A stretch of 64,000 nucleotides of DNA, from the NCBI GenBank assembly GCA_964461455.1, contig CAYWUJ010000005.1, positions 32,425 to 96,424 on the forward strand, in the 5' to 3' direction. This document shows positions 1 to 7,519 of this stretch, piece after piece. This DNA comes from UBA1413 sp964461455. Its GTDB lineage: Bacteria > Bacteroidota > Bacteroidia > Bacteroidales > Prolixibacteraceae. The translations under genes were made by a program, and so were the position numbers. The notes below the pieces were generated by a model, which did no database searches, had not been told where the DNA came from, and was given only the letters and a program-made list of their open reading frames with translations. Position 1 is the first letter of the stretch. Each line of letters starts with the position of its first letter.

Positions 1-2387
1 AGGAGAATGCCCCCCTGACAGTGGAAGCGCTGCTCAGTGACGGAACCGGCACCCTGGAGAGCTTTTCCAGCCAGGCCGACGCCGCCCCGGGAGCCACAAG
101 GGTAGAATTCAGCAGCACTTACCCCAACATCAAACAATGGTCGGCCGAAATTCCAGACCTCTATGAACTGCTCATATTCCTGAAAAACGACAAGGGCGAC
201 ACCCTCGAGGTGCTCCGCCAGGATGTCGGTTTCCGCACCAGCGAAATCAAAAACGGCCGGTTCCACATCAACGGACAGTATGTTTACATCAAGGGGACCA
301 ACATCCACGAGCACCAGGAAAAAACAGGCCATGTGCTTGACAGGGAGACCATGATGAAGGATATAGAGCTCATGAAGCGCCACAATATCAATACGGTCCG
401 CACATCGCACTATCCCCAGCCTGAACTTTTTTACAAACTCTGCAACCAATATGGCCTCTATGTGGTCGACGAAGCCAATATCGAATCGCATGGTATGGGC
501 TACGGCCCCCAGTCACTGGCCAAGGACAGCACCTGGAAAGCCGCCCATCTCTTCCGCACTGAGAACATGTTTGAGCGTGATAAAAACCAGCCTTCCGTGG
601 TGATCTGGTCGCTGGGCAACGAAGCCGGCAACGGGGTGAACTTCTACGCCACCTACGACTACCTGAAATCGGTTGAAAATACCAGGCCGGTGCAGTATGA
701 ACAGGCCCATCAGGACCGGAATACCGACATTGTTTGTCCGATGTACATGCGGATTGAACATATGGAACAATATGCCCGGGCCAACCCCGGGCGACCCCTC
801 ATCCAGTGCGAATATGCGCACGCCATGGGCAACAGCGTGGGTAACCTGCAGGATTACTGGGAGGTCATCGAAAAGTACGACGCCCTTCAGGGGGGTATCA
901 TCTGGGACTGGGTGGACCAGGGACTGCTCACCGAGGATGAGGAGGGAAATCCCTTCTGGGCCTATGGCGGCGATTTCGGTCCCGATACGGTTTACACCGA
1001 TGGTATCTTCTGTTGCAACGGTCTGGTGAATCCTGACCGCAGTGTCAAACCTCACCTGCTGGAAGTGAAAAAGGTTTACCAATACATCGGATTCACTCCT
1101 GTGAATCTGGCGACCGGTGAAATCGCCATTGCCAACAAATACGCTTTCCGTAACCTTTCCGACTTCGACTTCTCCTGGGAAGTGACCGGTGACGGGAAGG
1201 TCGTATCGTCGGGGACTCTGGCGCCTGTCAATGCCGCTCCCGGTGAGGTGGTCAGGGTTAAGACGGAATTTGCCATAGATCCGCAGCCCGGAACGGAGTA
1301 TTTCCTGACCCTCCGGGCAAAGCAGCGGGAAACCCACGGATTGCTGGAAACCGGCTGGGAAGCCGCCGCTGAGCAGTTCTCCCTCCCCTATTTCGAAAAA
1401 GCACCCGAAGTCTTTGTAAAAACACTTCCCAAAGTCGATGTGGCGGAAACCGAAACTTCCGTGACGGTCTCGGGAGAAGGTTTCAGCGTGGTATTCGACA
1501 AGAGCACCGGCATCATGACCAGCTACAAAAAAGGAGATACCGAATTCCTGAAACTGGGTCTGGTTCCCGACTTCTGGAGGGCGCCCACCGACAACGATTT
1601 CGGAAACGGCCTCAATAAGCGGAGCCGGGTATGGCGCAAAGCCGGTGAGACCCGCAGAATCAAAGATGTCCATGTAATGCGGCCTGGTCCGGCCGCCCGG
1701 GTGACCCTGGATTTCGATCTGGTGAATGAAGCCGGAGAACCCATCGCCGCTTACCAGTCGGCCTATACCATTTACGGCTCGGGCGATGTCAGGGTTGACA
1801 ACCATTTCAAAATGACCGGGGAGGGATTGCCCGAGATCGTCCGCATGGGCATGAATCTGATCATGCCACGCCACTACGACCAGATCACCTGGCTGGGCCG
1901 CGGGCCCCGGGAGAATTACCAGGACCGCCGTACCGGCGCATTTGTCGGATTGTACAAGATGCCTGTGGCTGACCTCTATTTCCCCTATGTGCGTCCCCAG
2001 GAAAACGGAAACCGCACCGACGTCCGCTGGGCCGCCATCACCGATGCCAATGGCAGCGGACTTCTCTTCAAGGGACAGCCGCTCCTGGAAGTGACCGCCC
2101 ACCACCAGATCATGGAGGACTTTGAATCACCGGTGAATTCAGTAGGAAGGTATGTAGATGGTGAAAAAGTGGTCAACCGCCATGTTAACGACGTGAAACC
2201 CCGCGACCTCACCTCCGTCAATATCGACTTCAAACAGATGGGCGTCGGAGGCGACAACAGCTGGGGCGCGTGGACACACGACCAGTACCGTCTCACGGGA
2301 AAGGAATACAATTACTCCTTCCTGATGCACCCTGTCAAAGCCGGCGACGACCTCACCGAAGCAGCCAGACTCACTTACAATCTCTAA
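1..2387 (+). CDS. GH2 beta-galactosidase, LacZ type, 5' end outside window
   Basis: This is the C-terminal ~794 residues of a large-type GH2 beta-galactosidase, which hydrolyses terminal beta-galactosides. The frame is open to the left edge (codons from base 3 read ENAPLTVEAL), so the GTG at base 21 is not the start; E. coli LacZ is 1024 residues, so roughly the first quarter is missing. In order one sees the end of the GH2 sandwich domain, the TIM barrel (HINGQYVYIKGTNIHEH onward), the acid/base Glu in GNEAGNG (residue 201 counted from base 21), the nucleophile Glu in IQCEYAHAMGNS (residue 264), an intermediate LacZ_4/DUF4981-like domain and the beta-galactosidase small-chain domain (WRAPTDNDFGNG). 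Both catalytic glutamates are present. Export cannot be judged because the N terminus is missing. A second GH2 of different architecture lies 670 bases downstream on the other strand. Confidence 0.95.
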   Translation, partial: ENAPLTVEALLSDGTGTLESFSSQADAAPGATRVEFSSTYPNIKQWSAEIPDLYELLIFLKNDKGDTLEVLRQDVGFRTSEIKNGRFHINGQYVYIKGTNIHEHQEKTGHVLDRETMMKDIELMKRHNINTVRTSHYPQPELFYKLCNQYGLYVVDEANIESHGMGYGPQSLAKDSTWKAAHLFRTENMFERDKNQPSVVIWSLGNEAGNGVNFYATYDYLKSVENTRPVQYEQAHQDRNTDIVCPMYMRIEHMEQYARANPGRPLIQCEYAHAMGNSVGNLQDYWEVIEKYDALQGGIIWDWVDQGLLTEDEEGNPFWAYGGDFGPDTVYTDGIFCCNGLVNPDRSVKPHLLEVKKVYQYIGFTPVNLATGEIAIANKYAFRNLSDFDFSWEVTGDGKVVSSGTLAPVNAAPGEVVRVKTEFAIDPQPGTEYFLTLRAKQRETHGLLETGWEAAAEQFSLPYFEKAPEVFVKTLPKVDVAETETSVTVSGEGFSVVFDKSTGIMTSYKKGDTEFLKLGLVPDFWRAPTDNDFGNGLNKRSRVWRKAGETRRIKDVHVMRPGPAARVTLDFDLVNEAGEPIAAYQSAYTIYGSGDVRVDNHFKMTGEGLPEIVRMGMNLIMPRHYDQITWLGRGPRENYQDRRTGAFVGLYKMPVADLYFPYVRPQENGNRTDVRWAAITDANGSGLLFKGQPLLEVTAHHQIMEDFESPVNSVGRYVDGEKVVNRHVNDVKPRDLTSVNIDFKQMGVGGDNSWGAWTHDQYRLTGKEYNYSFLMHPVKAGDDLTEAARLTYNL

Positions 2388-2397
2388 AATTAAAACT

Positions 2398-2490
2398 CCC
2401 CGCCGCAGAGCAGCGGGGAATCCGATTCCGTAGAGGACTTCTCTATTGTCTTTTAACCAGAAGCCGCCTCCCTCCCGGAGCGGCTAAAAC
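2398..2490 (+). repeat. Three-hairpin element, copy A
   Basis: A GC-rich hairpin (CCCCGC/GCGGGG, 2398-2418) is followed by AATCCGATTCCG (2419-2430), a small palindrome TAGAG-gactt-CTCTA (2431-2445), then GTCTT and TTAACC, then a third hairpin AGCCGC/GCGGCT (about 2461-2485) just before the DUF3788 start codon. There is no T tract, so it is not a classical terminator. The same order of parts with different stem sequences occurs at 12708-12800. It may be a REP-like repeat or a cis-acting RNA; with two copies only, this is a candidate. Confidence 0.4.
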
Positions 2491-2499
2491 CCAAATCGT

Positions 2500-2931
2500 A
2501 TGAGCGAAAAGGAAATCTTTGTTCTCTCCGACCCCCTGGTGGAACCCTCATGGGAATTCCTACAGGGAGTACTGAAGGAAAAGTACGGCTGGTGGATGGA
2601 GATCCGTGACCATGTGACGGGTAATTATCCCCACGTCACGGAAGTCTGGAAATATTACAACGACGGAAAACAGTGGCTTTACCGGCTGATGCAGAAGAAA
2701 AACACCATTTTCTGGCTGGCGGTCATGGCTGACACTTACCGGATCACCTTCTACTTTCCGAAGAGGGCGGAACCGGTGATTTCCGGTTCCGCGCTCCCCG
2801 AAAATATCAGGACAGAATTCCTGACCGCCATGAGTTACGGGCAAATCCGCCCCATCACCCTCAGGATGGAAGATCCTTCCCAGGTGGAAACCGTAAAGCA
2901 GCTGGTTGCCCTGAAACTGAGCCTGAAATAG
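2500..2931 (+). CDS. DUF3788 family protein
   Basis: A 143-residue soluble protein with no signal peptide or membrane segment. The central part (WKYYNDGKQWLYRLMQKKNT followed by IFWLAV and a YRITFYFP strand) matches the DUF3788 pattern common in Bacteroidetes and Firmicutes, where members are small cytoplasmic proteins of unknown function often encoded as single genes. The length is normal for the family. The ATG at 2500 sits directly after the third hairpin of a structured intergenic element, so translation could be affected by it, but that is inference. It stands alone: the LacZ-type gene upstream is separated by 112 bases and the next gene is on the opposite strand. No function can be assigned. 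Confidence 0.85.
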   Translation: MSEKEIFVLSDPLVEPSWEFLQGVLKEKYGWWMEIRDHVTGNYPHVTEVWKYYNDGKQWLYRLMQKKNTIFWLAVMADTYRITFYFPKRAEPVISGSALPENIRTEFLTAMSYGQIRPITLRMEDPSQVETVKQLVALKLSLK

Positions 2932-3059
2932 TACGGCCGGCACGGGGAGTTCTCCATACGTCGCCCCGGATTTTGGGAATTTCCCGGCAGAGGCGCAAAA
3001 CGTTACCCGGCAATAGCGGGAAGGAATCAGCTCACCGGTATTCCCGGGGTGCTGCTGGA
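2932..3059. other. Convergent intergenic spacer
   Basis: 128 bases between the DUF3788 stop and the stop of the minus-strand GH2 gene. It is GC-rich with short self-complementary pieces but no clear stem followed by a T tract on either strand, and no small gene. Confidence 0.5.
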
Positions 3060-5576
3060 TTACTTAGCAGGGTCCAGGGCGCTGATGAGCGTGATCCGGG
3101 CTTTTTTCACTCCCTTTGCCGAGGCTTCAAAGAGGATATCGCCGGGGGTTTCCGCCGACTGCACCAGGGCAGTCAGCTGACCGCTGAACAGGGGCATGCT
3201 CGCCGACTGGAAGGGGATCAGGCATACCGGATTGCCGTTGGCAGCAGCCTTATAATGACCGGCGCCCTTCACCGAAAAGGAGATCTCACGGCTGTCGTGG
3301 GGACAGAGGTTTCCCTCCTTATCGACCACCCTGACGTTGACAAAGGCGATATCGCGGCCATCGGCCCCGATGACGCCACGGTCAGCCGACAGCTCGATAT
3401 GATGGGGCTTGCCGGCAGTGTGCATCTCCTTCACCTCTGCCTCCCTGCCTTTCTCATCAAAAGCCACTACCTTCACCGTTCCCGGCTCATAGCGGGTCTC
3501 CATCCACATCAGACGGTATCTTTTCTGGCGGTCAAAGGAGTCCTGTGACGCCTTATTGTCGCTTCCTTCCAGGGTAACCGCAAGATCCTTGGTGCGGCGC
3601 CCCTGGCTTTTGCCGTTTATAAAGAGCTCAGCCGAAGGATAGCTGGTGTAGACCATCACGGGAACGACCTCTCCCTCATGGCCCTGCCAGTTCCAGTGGG
3701 GCAGGAGGTGAAGCGTGGGGGATTTGACGTTCCACAGGCTGCGGTAGAGGTAAAAGCGGTCTTTGGGAATGCCTGCCAGGTCGACGATACCAAACAGGGA
3801 GCTGTGGCTCGGCCAGTCGGTATAGTAAGGGGTAGGCTCCCCCAGATAGTCGAAACCCGTCCACACGAACTCCCCGATGCAGTATTCCAGGTCTTCATGC
3901 TGGATGAAGTTGTCTTCGGGAAGGTCGGACCAGTCGCAGTGTTCCAGGTCATAGGAAGAACTCTGGTGGTCGTCGTATCTGGCCATGGAACGGCGCACCG
4001 CCGGGAGTTTGTAGACCCCGCGGGAACTCACCGTGGAGGCGGTCTCGGCACCCAGAATGATCTCCTGGGGCAGTTTTTTATAGGATTCGCGGTAGCGGTG
4101 CGAACGGTAGTTAAAGCCTGCCACGTCCATGACCGCCGCAAAATTGTTGCTGACCACCACGTCGGGATGGTCCATCCCCTGGGTCACCGGCCGCGTGGGA
4201 TCCTCACGGTGGCAGATGTCCTGGAGAAAACGGGCGATCTTGGCCCCGTTGGGGGTTCCCTGGTCGGGAACCTCATTGCCGATGCACCACATCACCACGC
4301 TGGGGTTATTGCGGAAATGGCGCACCAGGTTCACCATGTCCTTTTCGGCCCATTCATCGAAGTAGATATGGTATCCGTTTTTCATCTTGGGGGCTTTCCA
4401 CTCGTCGAAACTCTCGGCCATGATCATCATGCCCATTTCATCACAGGCTCTGACCAGTTCGGGGGCCGGCATGTTATGGGAAGTGCGGATGGCGTTGACC
4501 CCCATCTCCTTCATGATGCGTACCTGACGGCGGATGGCGGCATCGTTGACGGCAGCCCCCAGGGGTCCCAGGTCATGATGGTTGCACACCCCCATGAATT
4601 GCGTCCTGCGGCCATTGAGGAAAAATCCCTTCCCGGGGATGACCTCAACGGTGCGGATACCAAAGGGAGTGGTCACCTGATCGCTGAGGATTTCCCCATC
4701 ATAGAGGCGGGAAACGGCGGTGTAGAGGGAAGGGCTTTCAGGTTCCCAAAGCGAAGGCTTCTCCACCACCAGTTGCTGCTCAATGACGCCCTCGTCAAAG
4801 CGCGAGAGTCCGCTCTTCGCCGAAGCCACCTTGCGCCCCTGTGCATCGAGGAGGTCGGTCACCAGGGAAACCACGGAAAGGTCCCCAATTCCCTGGTTCT
4901 CAACGGTAGTGCGCACCACTACCCGGGCAAAATCCTCCCTGACCACGGGAGTGGTGACCTGCGTTCCCCAAACAGGAATGTGCAGTCCGCCGGTAACGAT
5001 CAGGTGCACGTTGCGGTAAATACCGGCACCCGGATACCAGCGCGACGATTCCGGCAGATTTTCGAGGCGCACCGCCAGAAGATTCTCCTTTCCGGCCTCC
5101 ATCAGGCCGGTAATATCAAAATAGAAGGAGTTGTAACCATAAGGCCAGAATCCCGCCTCCCTGCCGTTGACGTAAACCCTGGCGTTGCTCATGGCCCCGT
5201 CGAAAAGAAGAAAGGCTCTCTTTCCGGAAGTGAATCCGGGAGCCGTGAATTTCAGCCGGTACCAACCCACCCCGATAAAAGGAAGTCCCCCGGTACGACC
5301 GGCATGGGCCAGTGCCTCCTGCTGCCCGTCCTGGGTGATGGCCATCTTCTGCAAATCGTTGTTCGGATCAAACGGACCATAAATCGCCCAGTCATGGGGA
5401 ACCGTCACACGCTGCCACGAGGCATCACTGAAACCGGGCATCATGGCCCCGGGAGAGTCCTCACGGGTGAACTTCCATCCCTTCTCCAGCAAGTGCCCGC
5501 TCCGGGCCTGCCCGACGGCATCAACACCAAAAAAAATAAAAATGAAAATAAACAGGTGGAAAATGGTCGCTTTCAT
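3060..5576 (-). CDS. GH2 beta-galactosidase with DUF4982 domain
   Basis: An exported 838-residue GH2 enzyme, probably a beta-galactosidase or related exo-beta-glycosidase of the Bacteroidetes type. Residues 1-23 are a signal peptide with a long FIFIFF core. The sugar-binding jelly roll (about 25-200, including WYPGAGIYRNV), an Ig-like domain (200-305), the TIM barrel (305-615), a DUF4982-like domain (about 625-715, LFINGKSQGRR) and a C-terminal Ig/BIG-like domain (720-838) follow. The acid/base Glu is E435 in CIGNEVPDQG and the nucleophile is E511 in ILGAETAST; both are intact. It is transcribed divergently from the ECF sigma gene with 84 bases between starts, so the enzyme and the sigma/anti-sigma/SusCD unit probably belong to one locus. 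GH2 also contains beta-glucuronidases and beta-mannosidases, so substrate is not certain. Confidence 0.93.
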   Translation of the reverse strand: MKATIFHLFIFIFIFFGVDAVGQARSGHLLEKGWKFTREDSPGAMMPGFSDASWQRVTVPHDWAIYGPFDPNNDLQKMAITQDGQQEALAHAGRTGGLPFIGVGWYRLKFTAPGFTSGKRAFLLFDGAMSNARVYVNGREAGFWPYGYNSFYFDITGLMEAGKENLLAVRLENLPESSRWYPGAGIYRNVHLIVTGGLHIPVWGTQVTTPVVREDFARVVVRTTVENQGIGDLSVVSLVTDLLDAQGRKVASAKSGLSRFDEGVIEQQLVVEKPSLWEPESPSLYTAVSRLYDGEILSDQVTTPFGIRTVEVIPGKGFFLNGRRTQFMGVCNHHDLGPLGAAVNDAAIRRQVRIMKEMGVNAIRTSHNMPAPELVRACDEMGMMIMAESFDEWKAPKMKNGYHIYFDEWAEKDMVNLVRHFRNNPSVVMWCIGNEVPDQGTPNGAKIARFLQDICHREDPTRPVTQGMDHPDVVVSNNFAAVMDVAGFNYRSHRYRESYKKLPQEIILGAETASTVSSRGVYKLPAVRRSMARYDDHQSSSYDLEHCDWSDLPEDNFIQHEDLEYCIGEFVWTGFDYLGEPTPYYTDWPSHSSLFGIVDLAGIPKDRFYLYRSLWNVKSPTLHLLPHWNWQGHEGEVVPVMVYTSYPSAELFINGKSQGRRTKDLAVTLEGSDNKASQDSFDRQKRYRLMWMETRYEPGTVKVVAFDEKGREAEVKEMHTAGKPHHIELSADRGVIGADGRDIAFVNVRVVDKEGNLCPHDSREISFSVKGAGHYKAAANGNPVCLIPFQSASMPLFSGQLTALVQSAETPGDILFEASAKGVKKARITLISALDPAK

Positions 5577-5660
5577 GTTTGTTCAGTTTAATAAACGGAG
5601 AATTTCCTGTTCAAAAATAGCAGAAATTTACTACTTTCGGCCTTACAAAAGCCAATCATC

Positions 5661-6254
5661 GTGTGGGGGAAAGATCGGAAACTTGCTTTAAAGAACGGGG
5701 ATCCTGAGGCATTTAGTGAGCTTTTCAGGATGATATACCCCCGGATGAAAGGCTATTGCCGCCTCTTCATTCATGAAGAGAACCAGGTGGAGGACCTCAT
5801 TCAGGAGTGTTTTCTCACCCTGTGGGAAAAGCGCAGAGAGATAGACCCCGACAAGGCCGTGGAGAGTCTGATGTTTGTGATGCTCAGGAACCGGTGCTTC
5901 AATTACCTGAAGGAATCGCGGATGAAAGAGGGAACCATTCCGGCAGCCCGCGTGGAAGTCAATGAATTGCAGGTTCTCTATCAGCTCGATTTTCTGGAGA
6001 AAGAGGAGAAGAGCCTCGAAGAGGAACTGGCAGTGGCGTTTCATCAGGCTGTCGATGGGTTGCCACCACGGATGAAGGAGCTTTTCATCCTCTGCAAGGT
6101 AGAAGGCCGCAAGCAAAAGGAGGTGGCCGATGAAATGGGAATCACCGTAAAAGCCGTGGAAAAACAGATTGCTGCCGCTAAAGAGCGCATCTCCGCCGAT
6201 CTGAGCCGTCGCTTCCCGGCCATGGCCCTTCTGATCACCCTGCTGCTCCGGTAA
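5661..6254 (+). CDS. ECF RNA polymerase sigma factor (FecI-like)
   Basis: A 197-residue ECF sigma-70 factor expected to direct RNA polymerase to the adjacent SusC/SusD genes when released by FecR. Region 2 is seen at about residues 15-85 (HEENQVEDLIQECFLTLWEKR, then LRNRCFNYLKES) and region 4 at about 125-185, with the helix-turn-helix KQKEVADEMGITVKAVEKQI. Length and layout are typical of the Bacteroidetes sigma-70 family found beside FecR and STN-containing SusC genes. The start is the GTG at 5661; no better in-frame ATG precedes region 2. A near-consensus promoter element TACTTTCG at 5632-5639 lies about 20 bases ahead, one mismatch from TAnnTTTG, which would give a very short leader. The anti-sigma gene follows after 169 bases. 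Confidence 0.93.
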   Translation: MWGKDRKLALKNGDPEAFSELFRMIYPRMKGYCRLFIHEENQVEDLIQECFLTLWEKRREIDPDKAVESLMFVMLRNRCFNYLKESRMKEGTIPAARVEVNELQVLYQLDFLEKEEKSLEEELAVAFHQAVDGLPPRMKELFILCKVEGRKQKEVADEMGITVKAVEKQIAAAKERISADLSRRFPAMALLITLLLR

Positions 6255-6423
6255 CCCTCCATGGCCACCAGGCCGGCCATCCTATCCGGGAAATGAGGAG
6301 CCCTGGGCAGATCTGGTCATATAATCCACCCCCCGTGGCACAAACAGAATCATAAGTTCAAAATAAATGATTCCCGGGGTAGGGTTTTCCCCTTCCGCAT
6401 TGTACTCATATAAGAAGCAACCT
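6255..6423. other. Sigma to anti-sigma intergenic spacer
   Basis: 169 bases between the sigma stop and the preferred FecR start. GC-rich first half, AT-rich second half (TCATATAAG close to the start). No convincing TAnnTTTG element or intrinsic terminator, so co-transcription of the two genes is likely but not shown. Confidence 0.4.
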
Positions 6424-7428
6424 ATGGAAGAAATCATTATCAGATATCTTGAAGAGAGGGCAACCGATGCAGAGAAAAAGGAGTTGCTGGCATGGCTGCG
6501 AAAGAAAGAAAACCGCAAATCGTTTCAATTTCATAGATCAGTTTGGTTTAAGGGACTGGAGAAGGATAGTTATCCTGCCGGCGGCAGGGAAACCTGGTTC
6601 CGGATCCAGTCAGGTTTATTAGAGAAAAGTTCTGAAGGATGGCAGAAATCGAGGAGGCTCACGCAATACCTCAGATACGCTGCCATCTTTTTTTTCGTCA
6701 CAACCCTGGGGGTTTCCCTCTTATGGTTCTCACAACGGAGCCGGGGAAACAAGGAAGTACTCACCACCATCATGGCCGATAACGGACAGATATCACGGGC
6801 CGTACTGCCCGATGGCACGCAGGTGTGGATCAATTCGGGCTCAGCCGTCAGTTATGGCAGGGATTTCGGCGTGAAAAACCGGAAAATCGCCCTCTCCGGG
6901 GAGGCCTTCTTTGAAGCAGCCAAAGAGAGCGCAAACCCCCTGGTGGTCGATTGCAGCGAACTGATGATAAAAGTGACGGGAACCCGCTTTAACGTCAGCG
7001 CCATCCCCGGCACCTCCACCATCAGCGTGGTCCTCGAAGAAGGCTCCGTAGAACTCCTCAGGCAACAGAACAGCGCCTTCCATTATACCCTGAAACCCGG
7101 GGATATGGCCACCTTCGACCTGAACAACAAAAAAATGATCGTCACCACCACCAATACCCGCCGTTTCACCTCCTGGAAAGAGGGCATTATCCACATTTAT
7201 GACCAGTCCCTCGATGAGGTGGCCCAAAGGCTGAATAACCGATATAACCAGGAATTTGTGGTCAACGAAGAGGTGAAGGATTTCCTTTACACTTTCACGA
7301 TCAGGAATGAATCCCTGCAGGAAATCATTGCCCTGATTGAAAAGATAACACCCGTAGAAGCCATCCAGGAAGGAAATGTGATCACCTTCAGGAAAAGAAA
7401 AGGAGTACCCCGCAGTAACGGTAAATAA
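6424..7428 (+). CDS. FecR-family anti-sigma factor
   Basis: An inner-membrane anti-sigma factor that would hold the upstream ECF sigma and receive the signal from the STN domain of the downstream SusC. The frame is open from 6367, but the ATG at 6424 (MEEIIIRYLEERATDAEKKE) gives the usual N terminus: a short cytoplasmic helix-rich domain (residues 1-80), one transmembrane helix at about 83-103 (YAAIFFFVTTLGVSLLWF), a periplasmic FecR beta domain (ISRAVLPDGTQVWINSGSAV through GSVELLRQ) and a C-terminal DUF4974/STN-like domain (about 250-330, IIHIYDQSLDEVAQRLNNRY). The length of 334 residues is typical. A GC-rich hairpin and 91 bases separate it from SusC. The pairing with an STN-bearing SusC follows the classical FecA-FecR-FecI logic. 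Confidence 0.92.
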   Translation: MEEIIIRYLEERATDAEKKELLAWLRKKENRKSFQFHRSVWFKGLEKDSYPAGGRETWFRIQSGLLEKSSEGWQKSRRLTQYLRYAAIFFFVTTLGVSLLWFSQRSRGNKEVLTTIMADNGQISRAVLPDGTQVWINSGSAVSYGRDFGVKNRKIALSGEAFFEAAKESANPLVVDCSELMIKVTGTRFNVSAIPGTSTISVVLEEGSVELLRQQNSAFHYTLKPGDMATFDLNNKKMIVTTTNTRRFTSWKEGIIHIYDQSLDEVAQRLNNRYNQEFVVNEEVKDFLYTFTIRNESLQEIIALIEKITPVEAIQEGNVITFRKRKGVPRSNGK

Positions 7429-7433
7429 AAAAA

Positions 7434-7462
7434 GGCCGGCAGGTGCTGCAACACCCCCGGCC
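7434..7462 (+). other. GC-rich hairpin between FecR and SusC
   Basis: GGCCGG (7434-7439) pairs with CCGGCC (7457-7462) and GGTG with CACC inside, loop CTGCAA. No T tract follows, so it could be a partial terminator, an mRNA stabiliser or an attenuator separating the low-level regulator genes from the abundant SusC message. Confidence 0.45.
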
Positions 7463-7519
7463 CGGTATTTACCATCTGCAAATGATAAATAGATTTTGAT
7501 AATCAAATCATGTAAAACT

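Noticed and set aside
513..2105. Long minus-strand open frame opposite the LacZ-type gene
   Set aside because: Antisense to a well-supported enzyme; no recognisable domain.
2398..2445. Intrinsic terminator after the LacZ-type gene
   Set aside because: The hairpin is strong but lacks a T tract; it fits better as part of the shared three-hairpin element.
3678..5591. Long open frame on the plus strand opposite the GH2 gene (637 codons)
   Set aside because: It is antisense to a GH2 gene with intact catalytic motifs, has a low-complexity His/Val/Gly-rich translation and no signal or domain; a shadow of GC-rich codon use.
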